64,000 bases of DNA from an uncultured Spirochaetaceae bacterium (GTDB lineage: Bacteria > Spirochaetota > Spirochaetia > Sphaerochaetales > Sphaerochaetaceae): assembly GCA_944389505.1 (NCBI GenBank), contig CALXMP010000001.1:248001-312000 (forward strand), read 5' to 3'. The position numbers and the translations under genes are program-made. Below, in pieces: positions 53,017 through 61,369 of this stretch (within the stretch, counting starts at the first letter, position 1; each line of letters opens with the position of its first letter). A model generated the notes under the pieces. It did no database searches. It saw only the letters and a program-made list of their open reading frames with translations, and was not told where the DNA came from.

Positions 53017-54360
53017 ATGGATATCAGAACAAAATCGCTGGAAGTAGGCTTCGACAAAGCCTATGAGTACCTTGACCGCAATCCTGAAGAGAACCTGCCA
53101 AAGCTTCTGGCCATGGTAAGGAAGATGATGCCAGATAAGGAATATGAAAGCAAATTCAGACTGTTTGAAATGGCAATCAATGATGAGAACAGCCCCGGGC
53201 ATAAGCTTCTTTTCTCGCTATGGACAGATGTAGATGCCGATGTAAGAAAGGTTGCATTCCGCAATTTCATCATGAATGCATTCTTCCGCTGGTCGCAGAT
53301 GCAGAAGTCCAACGAGAACGCTTTGGGCTTCAGGACTCCCTGGACAATATTGATGGATCCCACATCAGCATGCAACCTGCACTGCACCGGCTGCTGGGCT
53401 GCCGAGTACGGCAATAAGCTCAATCTCAGCTTTGATGACCTTGATAGCATCGTCGAACAGGGAAAGAAGCTGGGCATCTATATGTATCTTTTCTCCGGTG
53501 GTGAACCTCTTGCCAGGAAGAAGGACATAATAGCGCTATGCTCCAAGCACTCCGATGCGGAGTTCCTCGCATTCACGAATGGCACTCTGATTGATGAGGA
53601 GTTCGCCGATGACATGCTTCGTGTTAAGAACTTCATACCGGCAATCAGCGTGGAAGGCTTTGAGAGCGCTACCGATGCAAGACGTGGAGATGGAACTTAT
53701 CGCCGTGTGCTTAAGGCGACATCAATACTGAGGGAAAGAAAGCTTCCTTTTGGTTTCTCCTGCTGCTATACATCAGCTAATGTATCGTGCATAGGATCGG
53801 AGGAGTATTTCGACTGGATGATAGACTGCGGAGCGAAGTTCTGCTGGTTCTTCACATTTATGCCAGTCGGGAAGGATGCCCCAACTGACCTCATGGTATC
53901 TGCAGAACAGAGAGCGGAGATGTACCGTGTGATAAGAGGTTTCCGTAAGACCAAGCCAATCTTCACAATCGATTTCTGGAACGACGGAGAGTATGTGAAA
54001 GGCTGCATAGCTGGTGGAAGATACTACTTCCATATCAACGCGAACGGAGATGCTGAACCATGTGCATTCATCCACTACTCCGACAGCAATATACATGAGA
54101 AGAATCTTGTGGAGATACTATCATCACCGCTTTTCGCATCCTACAGATCAAGACAACCATTCAACTGCAATCATCTGAGGCCCTGCCCTCTTCTCGATAA
54201 CCCTGACAGGCTTGTCACGATAGTGAACGAGACACATGCTGGATCTACAGACCTGGCCGCCCCGGAGAATGTAAAGGATCTTGCTGGAAAATGCACTGAT
54301 AAAGCTGAGGCATGGGCCCCGGTCGCAGATGGAATATGGAACAGGACCATGAATGCATGA
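53017..54360 (+). CDS. Radical SAM/SPASM-like protein with helical N-domain
   Basis: 447 aa. Residues 1-105 form a predicted all-helical domain; then SACNLHCTGCWAAEYG gives the 4Fe-4S motif (Cys 119, 123, 126), LFSGGEPL the SAM motif. The C-terminal cysteines in VKGCIAGG, DAEPCAFIH and CNHLRPC suggest at least one auxiliary cluster (SPASM-type). HpnH-like and peptide-modifying enzymes are relatives. No obvious precursor peptide is adjacent. Upstream are an ACGGATT-type direct repeat (AATCCGTTTAATCCGT around 52955) and the TetR gene. Confidence 0.82.
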   Translation: MDIRTKSLEVGFDKAYEYLDRNPEENLPKLLAMVRKMMPDKEYESKFRLFEMAINDENSPGHKLLFSLWTDVDADVRKVAFRNFIMNAFFRWSQMQKSNENALGFRTPWTILMDPTSACNLHCTGCWAAEYGNKLNLSFDDLDSIVEQGKKLGIYMYLFSGGEPLARKKDIIALCSKHSDAEFLAFTNGTLIDEEFADDMLRVKNFIPAISVEGFESATDARRGDGTYRRVLKATSILRERKLPFGFSCCYTSANVSCIGSEEYFDWMIDCGAKFCWFFTFMPVGKDAPTDLMVSAEQRAEMYRVIRGFRKTKPIFTIDFWNDGEYVKGCIAGGRYYFHINANGDAEPCAFIHYSDSNIHEKNLVEILSSPLFASYRSRQPFNCNHLRPCPLLDNPDRLVTIVNETHAGSTDLAAPENVKDLAGKCTDKAEAWAPVADGIWNRTMNA

Positions 54361-54374
54361 ATCCATAGCCCAAG

Positions 54375-54405
54375 AGGCTGCTTGCCATTAAGTGGGCAGC
54401 AGCCT
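54375..54405. terminator. Bidirectional hairpin between converging genes
   Basis: AGGCTGCT(T)GCC pairs with GGGCAGCAGCCT, one bulged T, small loop. The tails are only mildly U-rich on either strand. Confidence 0.55.
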
Positions 54406-54414
54406 TACCGGGTC

Positions 54415-55095
54415 TTATACGGAATTCCTTCTGAAGCCGAAGGCATCACGGAAATCGAAGTACATTCCAAGACATCCGCTGCATTTCCCGATCAGCCAGC
54501 CATTCACAAGAGCACACAGAACCGTTCCCCATTTCACACCTTCGAAATGCCATAAGCCAAAGAAAATGAATGATATGACGACTGCGATGAAGCAGCTGCT
54601 GCAATCATAGACAGTCTTTGTCTTGCTGATATCGAACCCATACTCCGAGGATATCTCCTTTACAAACAGCTCGTAAGCTTCAGGAGGTATGTAGGTATTG
54701 AACAACAATGATACCCCGATTGCGCATATAAGCAATCCGGAGGTGTAGCATGCAATCCTCGGCAGAATACTATCCCCGGGGATCAGATTCACAGCTTTCA
54801 TCATGATATCAAGCACATTGCCATAGATGAAGGCTGTAATGAATGAAAAGAGATACCTGCGCCTGACTCGATGAAGGACAATCGCAAGAACAATGATAAG
54901 AAATGCCTGGAAACAGTACTCTGCCATACCGAATGTAAACCATGTCAGATATTCAGAGACCTTCAGATAAATCAGATAGGCCGGTGCGACAACCATCGAC
55001 ATACCGAAATCGGCCCGCTCCATCAATGCTGTTCCCAACGCAAGTGCAATCAAACCAGCAGCATACGCAGCTTCAGTATAAAACGTCCTTTTCAT
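54415..55095 (-). CDS. YczE/YitT-like integral membrane protein
   Basis: 226 aa with about five to six membrane helices, beginning AAYAAGLIALALGTALMERADFG, with the family-like GMSMVVAPAYLIYLK. Related by pattern to YczE/DUF6198 proteins of unknown role. AAAGGGAG precedes the ATG. Lies upstream of nothing on its strand; the plus-strand radical SAM gene converges on it. Confidence 0.7.
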   Translation of the reverse strand: MKRTFYTEAAYAAGLIALALGTALMERADFGMSMVVAPAYLIYLKVSEYLTWFTFGMAEYCFQAFLIIVLAIVLHRVRRRYLFSFITAFIYGNVLDIMMKAVNLIPGDSILPRIACYTSGLLICAIGVSLLFNTYIPPEAYELFVKEISSEYGFDISKTKTVYDCSSCFIAVVISFIFFGLWHFEGVKWGTVLCALVNGWLIGKCSGCLGMYFDFRDAFGFRRNSV

Positions 55096-55263
55096 AAAGA
55101 CTCCCTTTGATAAATGACGTTTGATACAGAAACGGCAAAAGATGGTCTGAGGACATACAGAAATATCAGAACCTGCAGTGCTGATACTCTGCTCGCTGCT
55201 ATCGGGAATATATCATAGACCTATCAATCTAATCCACATCCAGTATGAAGCCAGAGCAACAAA

Positions 55264-55291
55264 GGAGGCGGAGTATTTGCACTCCGCCTCC
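55264..55291 (-). terminator. Strong terminator of the amt-PII gene
   Basis: An 11-bp perfect stem (GGAGGCGGAGT with ACTCCGCCTCC, loop of six) is followed on the minus strand by TTTGTTGC. Confidence 0.8.
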
Positions 55292-55297
55292 TGCTTT

Positions 55298-57031
55298 TCA
55301 CTCTACATCCTGCAAAGCTGCATAATCCTCTTCACCGGTTCTGACCTTGACTACCCTTGTCACATTGTAGACAAAGATCTTTCCGTCTCCGATATGACCC
55401 GTATACAAAGCCTTCTTCGCAGCTTCTATGACTGAATCAACAGGAATCTTACTGACAACAACCTCGACCTTCACTTTAGGAATAAGATTGACATCAATCT
55501 CGGCTCCACGATACTTCTCCCCTGCACCTTTCTGTATACCACAGCCCATGACCTGTGTCATTGTGATACCAGTTACGCCAAGGGCATTAAGGGCTGTCTT
55601 GAGAGCATCGAACCTGGACAGTCTGCAGATTATGCTTACTTTATGCATTCCTGTGTCATACACACCATCCACTATTGTCTTTTTCTCAGAAACCTTGACC
55701 GCAGCACCTATTTGCGCTGATGATGCTTTCTCATAATTATCCTCGCCAAGATCTGTATTCTCGTTCACTTCCATATCTAGCCCGGTTATATCATTGATTG
55801 CGAAACCGGAATACGCGGAAGCAAGTCCATGCTCGTGCATATCAAGGCCATCAATCTCCACAGAGGCTGGCACCCTCAGACCTACGGTCTTATCGATGAT
55901 CTTGAAGACAATGAACATTATGATGAGAACATATGCGGCTACAGAGACAATACCCAAGGCCTGTATCCCGAGCTGATGCAGTCCTCCGCCATAAAACAGA
56001 CCAGGAGCGATTCCATCTCCACCATTGCTGAAAAGTCCTACAGCAAGCGTGCCCCAGATTCCGTTCACCATATGTACTGATACAGCACCCACGGGATCAT
56101 CGATCTTCACGATATTATCGAAGAACTCAACAGATAGCACGACCAGAAATCCTGCTACAAGCCCGATGAAGAAAGCTCCGACCGGTGTAACACAATCACA
56201 TGAAGCTGTTATGGCAACAAGTCCAGCAAGAGCTGCATTGAATGTCATTGATACATCAGGCTTGCCATAGCGCAACCATGTGAAGATCATAGCAACGACT
56301 GTTGCCACGGCAGCCGCAAGATTGGTGTTGAACATTACAAGAGAGGCAAGCTCCATATCATCATCAGTGCTCATGGCAACTGTGGAACCACCATTGAAAC
56401 CGAACCAGCAGAACCAGAGGATGAAGACACCGAGGGCCATAGCTGTCAGGTTGTGGCCAGGAATTGCCCTTGCCTTGCCATTCTTATCGTATTTTCCGAT
56501 ACGCGGCCCAAGGAGTGCAGCACCAAGACAGGCTATTATTCCCCCAACCATATGAACACAGGTTGAGCCTGCAAAATCATGGAAACCAAGGGATGAAAGC
56601 CAACCGCCGCCCCAGATCCAATGTCCTGATATCGGATAGACAATCAGGCTGATTGCAGCACTGTAAATACAGTATGCCTTGAAGTTTGTCCGTTCAGCCA
56701 TAGACCCAGAAACAATTGTTGCGGCTGTTGCGCAGAACACAGTCTGGAAGATCGCATAGCACCAAGTCGGTAATGTTCCGAAATCATAGCTGCCACGGAT
56801 AAGAGGATCAAAACCGCCAATCAACGGCCCTGCCCCAGCAAACATGACCCCGAAACCGATAAGCCAATAGCATGGAACTCCGATACAGAAATCCATCATA
56901 TTCTTCATAAGTATGTTTCCTGTGTTCTTTGCCCTTGTGAGTCCCGCTTCGCAGAGTGCGAATCCTGCCTGCATGAAGAATACAAGAATCGCACTGACCA
57001 GTACCCAGATGACATCTGTTGCTGAATACAT
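55298..57031 (-). CDS. amtB: Ammonium transporter fused to a PII (GlnK) domain
   Basis: 577 aa. Residues 1-~405 are an 11-helix Amt channel (DVIWVLVSAILVFFMQAGFA, GHWIWGGGWLSSLG, MVNGIWGTLAVGLFSNGG). After a linker of about 60 residues comes a complete PII domain of about 110 residues, beginning HKVSIICRLSRFDALKTAL and ending GDGKIFVYNVTRVVKVRTGEED. In the T-loop the tyrosine uridylylated in E. coli is Ile (YRGAEI), so covalent control is unlikely while ATP/ADP/2-oxoglutarate sensing is possible. The start follows AAGGAGG by six bases; longer starts are rejected. Expressed alone behind a structured leader. Confidence 0.93.
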   Translation of the reverse strand: MYSATDVIWVLVSAILVFFMQAGFALCEAGLTRAKNTGNILMKNMMDFCIGVPCYWLIGFGVMFAGAGPLIGGFDPLIRGSYDFGTLPTWCYAIFQTVFCATAATIVSGSMAERTNFKAYCIYSAAISLIVYPISGHWIWGGGWLSSLGFHDFAGSTCVHMVGGIIACLGAALLGPRIGKYDKNGKARAIPGHNLTAMALGVFILWFCWFGFNGGSTVAMSTDDDMELASLVMFNTNLAAAVATVVAMIFTWLRYGKPDVSMTFNAALAGLVAITASCDCVTPVGAFFIGLVAGFLVVLSVEFFDNIVKIDDPVGAVSVHMVNGIWGTLAVGLFSNGGDGIAPGLFYGGGLHQLGIQALGIVSVAAYVLIIMFIVFKIIDKTVGLRVPASVEIDGLDMHEHGLASAYSGFAINDITGLDMEVNENTDLGEDNYEKASSAQIGAAVKVSEKKTIVDGVYDTGMHKVSIICRLSRFDALKTALNALGVTGITMTQVMGCGIQKGAGEKYRGAEIDVNLIPKVKVEVVVSKIPVDSVIEAAKKALYTGHIGDGKIFVYNVTRVVKVRTGEEDYAALQDVE

Positions 57032-57058
57032 CCCCATCCTCCTTACGCCACTCATAAG

Positions 57059-57103
57059 AAAGGGGTGTACATCGAGTTTCTGAATCTCTCTGCACACCCC
57101 TTT
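57059..57103 (-). promoter_or_regulatory. Proximal leader hairpin of amt-PII, possible attenuator
   Basis: AAAGGGGTGT and ACACCCCTTT form a ten-pair stem with a 25-nt loop; on the minus transcript CTTATG follows TTT. It ends 14 nt before the Shine-Dalgarno, so it could act as attenuator. Confidence 0.55.
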
Positions 57104-57131
57104 GTGTATGAAGGTATAAAATATAGAAGAA

Positions 57132-57158
57132 GCGCCTTGGATTCTCTCTCCAAAGCGC
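57132..57158 (-). promoter_or_regulatory. Distal leader hairpin of amt-PII
   Basis: In the minus transcript GCGCTTTGGA pairs with TCCAAGGCGC (one G-U) around loop GAGAGAA, followed by TTCTTCTATATTTTAT. The G-U pair works only in the amt-sense RNA. The loop motif recurs in the proximal hairpin as AGAGAGATTC. Confidence 0.55.
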
Positions 57159-57178
57159 CTTTGCCTTATGACTAATGG

Positions 57179-57206
57179 GATATACTTTTTCCGATATCAC
57201 TGTCAA
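57179..57206 (-). promoter_or_regulatory. amt-PII promoter
   Basis: Minus-strand TTGACA (57201-57206), 16-bp spacer, TATATC (57179-57184). Gives a leader of about 140 nt. Just upstream, ATGGCAAAA-N12-TTTTGCCAT (57218-57247) is a dyad that may be an activator site or the cupin terminator. Confidence 0.6.
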
Positions 57207-57304
57207 GAAATATGATTATGGCAAAAGCGAAAATACTTTTTTGCCATCGATGAGAAAACCTCCCAGTATAATCCTATTTTCTTTATACAGTCCGGAATCG
57301 TCAT

Positions 57305-57652
57305 TCAGATTGCATCATCAGCTGTATAGGCACCAAGAGAGTCTGCCTTGACCTGGATGCAGATGTAGCTTATCGGGCTATCTGAGGATGCGAAGACCTG
57401 CCTCTTTCCTGCTGGAGCGATCCTGATCCAATCACCTTCATTAAGATCAACATCTTCACCATCCACTATCACCTTACCCTTTCCTGAGAGGATGAAATAT
57501 ATCTCCTCATTTGCCTTATGTGCATGTACAAAAGGAACAGAAGCCCCTGCAGGAAGCGTGTTCACGCTGATTTCCGCTCCTGTAAGGCCAAGCCTGTCAT
57601 GAAGCTCCGTTCTTGCTCCTTCCACCTTACCGATCTTTGTGTAATTGCTCAT
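57305..57652 (-). CDS. Cupin domain protein
   Basis: 115 aa single cupin barrel. Motif 1 is HAHKANEEIYFILSGKGKVIVDG (His, His, Glu ligands) and motif 2 is GDWIRIAPAGKRQVFA, where the last His is replaced. Binding or isomerase-like role; substrate unknown. AAGGAG precedes the ATG. Divergent from an HxlR regulator across 107 bp, a common partnership for redox- or aldehyde-responsive genes. Confidence 0.85.
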   Translation of the reverse strand: MSNYTKIGKVEGARTELHDRLGLTGAEISVNTLPAGASVPFVHAHKANEEIYFILSGKGKVIVDGEDVDLNEGDWIRIAPAGKRQVFASSDSPISYICIQVKADSLGAYTADDAI

Positions 57653-57747
57653 TTCATTTTCTCCTTGTGGTTATAATTTATTTCATTGATCGACATCTGA
57701 AAAGTACGCACAAAAATGTAACTGCGCATTTCATTTTGAATGTGTAC

Positions 57748-57753
57748 TATAAT
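57748..57753 (+). promoter_or_regulatory. -10 box of the hxlR-type gene
   Basis: TATAAT ends six bases before the ATG and there is no ribosome-binding sequence, so the mRNA is likely leaderless. Confidence 0.6.
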
Positions 57754-57759
57754 GAAATC

Positions 57760-58083
57760 ATGAAAACAAAATCCGAACTGCCTGATTGCCCTGTCGCAAC
57801 AACAGTAAGCCTCATAGGAAGCAAGTGGAAGCTCCTTATTCTCCGTAACCTCTCTTCCCGGACATGGAGATTCAATGAGCTTCAGAAATCATTGGATGGG
57901 ATATCACAGAAAGTACTGACGACCAGTCTCAGAGAACTTGAGGCTGATGGCATCATATTCAGGAAGGACTACTGCACGAATCCTCCCAAGGTCGAATACG
58001 GTCTGACAGAGATAGGAAGAAAGCTGCAGGAACTTCTTGCAGTGATGGCAGATTTCGGCACTTATTATAAAACCGTAATCTGA
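57760..58083 (+). CDS. HxlR family transcriptional regulator
   Basis: 107 aa winged-helix protein. DCPVATTVSLIGSKWKLLIL is the family start with the single conserved Cys (residue 10) that senses thiol stress or aldehydes in HypR/YodB-type members; GISQKVLTTSLRELEADGI is the recognition region. Start chosen at MKTKSELPDC; the upstream frame is intergenic. Likely controls the divergent cupin gene and itself. Confidence 0.88.
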   Translation: MKTKSELPDCPVATTVSLIGSKWKLLILRNLSSRTWRFNELQKSLDGISQKVLTTSLRELEADGIIFRKDYCTNPPKVEYGLTEIGRKLQELLAVMADFGTYYKTVI

Positions 58084-58197
58084 AAAGTCTGACCTCTTAC
58101 CGGCTGTTATGCAAAACCTGGAAATGGATGGAAGCAACAGGGACGATTACCGGAATACTCTCACATCAGAAAAGCTCTCAGTTTCTCAAAGCCTGCA

Positions 58198-59832
58198 TTA
58201 GCTGTTAAGAACTGCTATCGGGAATGTGGTCGTGAACATGCCCGCCATCATCGAATTTGATGAACTAAATGTCGTCGTCACTGTGGCTGTGTCACCAACG
58301 TGAACACTGTCGGTCCCGGAAATCTGGATATCTACAATCGTGGAAATATCCTCAACCAACATTATAACAGTGCTAAGATCATCATATCGCGCCAACACTG
58401 AGAAATCATTATCATCAAGGTATTCCCCAGCTCTGGCCACCCTATCCTGAAGAAGTTCCATGTTCAACATCTTCTTCGGAAGAGAACCATAATAATCCCC
58501 TAACCTTATTGCCTCCGTGCTGATGCAGGTACTCACGGGTTTGCTCTTCGGCCCCGCATATATAGCAAGTATTGCAGGTACCCCGGAGGTAGTATTGATG
58601 GCTGATGTGTCCACCTGGATATCGTACCACACCTCGTCGCCTCTTAGAGTCCGTGTAAGCTCCTTACCTTCCTTTTCGTACACAGCAACGGCTCCGACAG
58701 AAAAGTACTCGGGCTTATCTCCGTCTTTATAGGCCAAATATAGAGGGATATTCGTCGGATAAATCCTGGCGATCTCATAGCACTGGATTTCCTTCTCTAT
58801 TACTGTGGGTGTTATTTCCTCGTTCAAGTACACGACTGCCTGTACCTTGGAACCATGATGGACAAGACTGTCGAGACTATTGATAATACTTACTTTAGTA
58901 CTAATTGGCTCAGTACTGCCATCCTTGTACACACCGTATATATCGAATGCTGAGACGTCGAATTCATCGCCCTCAAGGAAGTCCCTATTCTGCTCAATGT
59001 AGGCATCGACGAGTATGTGCGGTGTAGGACCAACTTCAATATTCGCAAAGTACCTGATGCCCTCAACATCTGCATAGACATTGTCACCATAATTGATAAT
59101 GTCATCATCGCCCATCAGGAATACAAGACCTTCCCCTTTAAGGATATGTTCATAGCCGTTGTCATACCGTATCCAAACCTCGAATATTTCCGGAGTGAAG
59201 GCCTCCATATTCTCAATCTGTTCCAGCTGGCGAATCTTAACAGTCTGGATCTTCGTATCAAGAGAAAATTCACCAACGGGGAATTGCACATTGTGGTCCA
59301 TCCCTGCGAAATAGAAGTACGCATTCGCTGTAAGATGCCCATTATCATCCCTCTCTAGCCGGAAATCGTGCTCGGTTGTACTACCATCGCTGAAATGCAG
59401 AACAAGACTGAAGTCGCTATCAGGGGCGTCCATGTATGGAAAGCCATCAAGCGCGGGATTATCGCAGATAATCTCATACTCCTCAAGCCAAGCAAGATTC
59501 TCTTTACCGTCCAGTTTAAGTTCGTACTTTCCGAAGTGGCCGGAAATACAGACCTCGGAAAGACTGATAGCACGGAATGAGCCATCGCTCTCCAACATGG
59601 CAGTCCCCTTGATATACGTACCATCTGAGGCAGTGAATCCATCCGTGCAGTATGTCCTCAGTCCTCCAGATTCGGACGCCAACTCCATCATACCCTGCTT
59701 GATGCCGAAATCTACTGCGTGCTGAAGTATCTCTTTCTCCATGTACTGATGATTACCTGAACTATTCTCGCATGATACGAATACAAGCAAAATGATTAGA
59801 ACTGTTGCGATTATTCTGACGGACTTCTGCAT
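58198..59832 (-). CDS. Large lipoprotein with Ig-like repeats
   Basis: 544 aa. The signal peptide MQKSVRIIATVLIILLVFVSC has a spirochaete-style lipobox (FVSC), so the protein is lipid-anchored. The C-terminal half contains at least two bacterial Ig-like (Big) segments with the pattern 'G D x F D V S x F D I Y G V Y K D G S T'. The N-terminal ~200 residues are beta-rich with no recognised domain. Probably a surface or periplasmic binding protein. A -10 TATAAT (59841-59846) ends eight bases before the ATG. Confidence 0.75.
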   Translation of the reverse strand: MQKSVRIIATVLIILLVFVSCENSSGNHQYMEKEILQHAVDFGIKQGMMELASESGGLRTYCTDGFTASDGTYIKGTAMLESDGSFRAISLSEVCISGHFGKYELKLDGKENLAWLEEYEIICDNPALDGFPYMDAPDSDFSLVLHFSDGSTTEHDFRLERDDNGHLTANAYFYFAGMDHNVQFPVGEFSLDTKIQTVKIRQLEQIENMEAFTPEIFEVWIRYDNGYEHILKGEGLVFLMGDDDIINYGDNVYADVEGIRYFANIEVGPTPHILVDAYIEQNRDFLEGDEFDVSAFDIYGVYKDGSTEPISTKVSIINSLDSLVHHGSKVQAVVYLNEEITPTVIEKEIQCYEIARIYPTNIPLYLAYKDGDKPEYFSVGAVAVYEKEGKELTRTLRGDEVWYDIQVDTSAINTTSGVPAILAIYAGPKSKPVSTCISTEAIRLGDYYGSLPKKMLNMELLQDRVARAGEYLDDNDFSVLARYDDLSTVIMLVEDISTIVDIQISGTDSVHVGDTATVTTTFSSSNSMMAGMFTTTFPIAVLNS

Positions 59833-60203
59833 AGCTTCCTATTATATTGGACAAAGCCCAGGATATACAGAGCCTAGCCCACGGACCTATTGCTAGCCAT
59901 TTTCTTTCTTTCCTTTTCTCCACGGTATCAATTGACACGTTGTTCTTCCGCAAGTCCCACGACTTTCCCATCAATTCCTGAGATCAGCAGAACACATGCT
60001 AGTCCATAGGCTTTCCCCTGCCACATATTGCTAAAAAAGGAAAAACGAACATAAAAACCCTGTTGGCTGATTGCTTTGGATCTGCTCAATGTAGAATATC
60101 AGGGGTACATCCTACATAAAAGGTAGTATTTCTTACTCTCTTCATGGGCCGCAGAAGCAATTATGGTTTCTGGGCTTCTTAAACATAAAGTAAGAAATGA
60201 GAA
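59833..60203. other. Gene-poor 370-bp stretch
   Basis: Apart from the lipoprotein -10 box I see no supported gene. Minus-strand frames are open for 40-70 codons around 59762-60010 but lack recognisable similarity or ribosome sites and may be decayed coding sequence. Confidence 0.4.
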
Positions 60204-60271
60204 GCAGCTCCTTGGAATACCGCTCCTCGTTGTTAATTAAAGGCATTGCATCACCTTTTGCGTTTATTGAT
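60202..60271 (+). repeat. Direct repeat copy 1 (island boundary)
   Basis: Matches 62846-62910 in the same orientation; the 23 bp at 60207-60229 are identical to 62852-62874. In the other copy this sequence is the terminator of the tRNA gene. Here there is no tRNA next to it, and the stem is kept only through G-U pairs. Confidence 0.65.
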
Positions 60272-60315
60272 GATTTAAGCATACTTGATGATAAATCAAA
60301 TGAATTGACTTTTGA

Positions 60316-60349
60316 GGGGGGGGGGGATATAGAAATATATTGCTATAAT
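60316..60349 (+). promoter_or_regulatory. Poly-G tract and brnA promoter
   Basis: Eleven consecutive G (60316-60326) lie 17 bp before an extended -10, TGC-TATAAT (60341-60349). Homopolymers of this kind slip during replication, so promoter spacing or strength could vary between cells. Confidence 0.5.
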
Positions 60350-60393
60350 TGTATGTACGCATTATGTTATTTCCAGAGAGAGGAGATTGCATA

Positions 60394-60666
60394 ATGACTG
60401 ATATTGATGAAAAAACTAAGATTGAAAAGAATGTAAAGCCTGACAGCGAGATTGATTATCCAGATATTCCAAAATCTGTAGGCGGGCAACTTTCTGAAGT
60501 TAGACCCCATTATCAAGTGAACAGGAAATTCTACAGGCCAATAAAGAAGGCTACAACAATTAGGCTTGATGCCGATTCGCTTGATTACCTTCAGCATAGT
60601 GGGACCGGTTGGCAGACACGTGTAAACGAGTATATCAGGAAGGGAATAGAATCCGGTGAATTATGA
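60394..60666 (+). CDS. brnA: BrnA family antitoxin, without BrnT
   Basis: 90 aa from MTDIDEKTKIEKNVKPDSE (GAGGAG upstream). KKATTIRLDADSLDYLQHSGTGWQTRVNEYIRKGI is the ribbon-helix-helix DNA-binding end of BrnA, with the typical G-x-G-W-Q-T-R-x-N. BrnA normally neutralises the RelE-fold ribonuclease BrnT encoded just upstream. No brnT is found there, so it is an orphan or the remnant of a toxin-antitoxin pair. Confidence 0.82.
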   Translation: MTDIDEKTKIEKNVKPDSEIDYPDIPKSVGGQLSEVRPHYQVNRKFYRPIKKATTIRLDADSLDYLQHSGTGWQTRVNEYIRKGIESGEL

Positions 60667-60684
60667 TTCATGAGAGGTTGTCAT

Positions 60685-61300
60685 ATGGCAAGGATAAACA
60701 ACACTAATATAGAAAAGACATCTCTGGTGGCTTTCCGTGATGGAGCTTTTGAGCTTGATGTAGCTGTTTCTGCGACAGATAATACCGTTTGGCTCACTTG
60801 ATCAGGTCTCTTTGCTCTTTGAAAAGGATAAATCGACAGTCTCAAGACACATAAAGAACATATTTTCTGAGCATGAATTAGAAAAAGAAGCAACTGTTGC
60901 AAAATATGCAACTGTTCAACTTGAAGGTAGTAGATCCGTTGAACGTTTGATTGAATATTACAATCTTGATGTCATAATCTCCGTTGGTTATAGAGTGAAA
61001 TCAAAACGTGGAATTGCATTCAGGAAGTGGGCAACAACAGTCCTCAATGACTATCTGCTTCGTGGTTATGCCGAAAACAAGCGAAGACTTGAAGCTCAGG
61101 GAAAGACCATTGAGCTTCAGTCCAGGATAATCGCACATATGGCCGAGGTTGATGAAAAAGAACGGAATGTTGTTTACCTCAGCAGGCAGGTGATTACCAA
61201 TGGAGCTCTAGTTGCTATAACGCTGATGATTGCTGAATCAAGACCGGAAGAGAAAGATGTTATGATCACCTTGGTTATGAATCTTCTATCAAAAAGTTAG
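60685..61300 (+). pseudogene. Frameshifted RhuM family protein gene
   Basis: The first 38 codons (from MARINNTNIEK to TVWLT) run into TGA at 60799. The family sequence then continues in another frame from 60800 (DQVSLLFEKDKSTVSRHIKNIF through YNLDVIISVGYRVKSKRGIAFRKW). Two bases are missing where a Gln codon is expected (TVWLT-Q-DQ). The 3' part remains open to 61300. RhuM/Fic-associated 'virulence' proteins are mobile-island genes of unknown function; this one is probably inactive unless the frame is bypassed. Confidence 0.8.
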
Positions 61301-61369
61301 TGTTTGAGAAATTTGGCATATAGCTTGTATCTGACTTTTTGATATCAATAGGAATGGAGGGATATTGCT

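Noticed and set aside
55298-57097. Amt start 22 codons upstream
   Set aside because: Those codons would come from the leader hairpin; AAGGAGG is correctly spaced only for the ATG at 57031.
59762-59974. Small minus-strand ORF of 70 aa
   Set aside because: No ribosome site, no similarity, and it overlaps the lipoprotein 5' end and promoter.
60197-60394. brnT upstream of brnA
   Set aside because: The 65-aa frame reads through the repeat and the poly-G tract and shows none of the BrnT residues.
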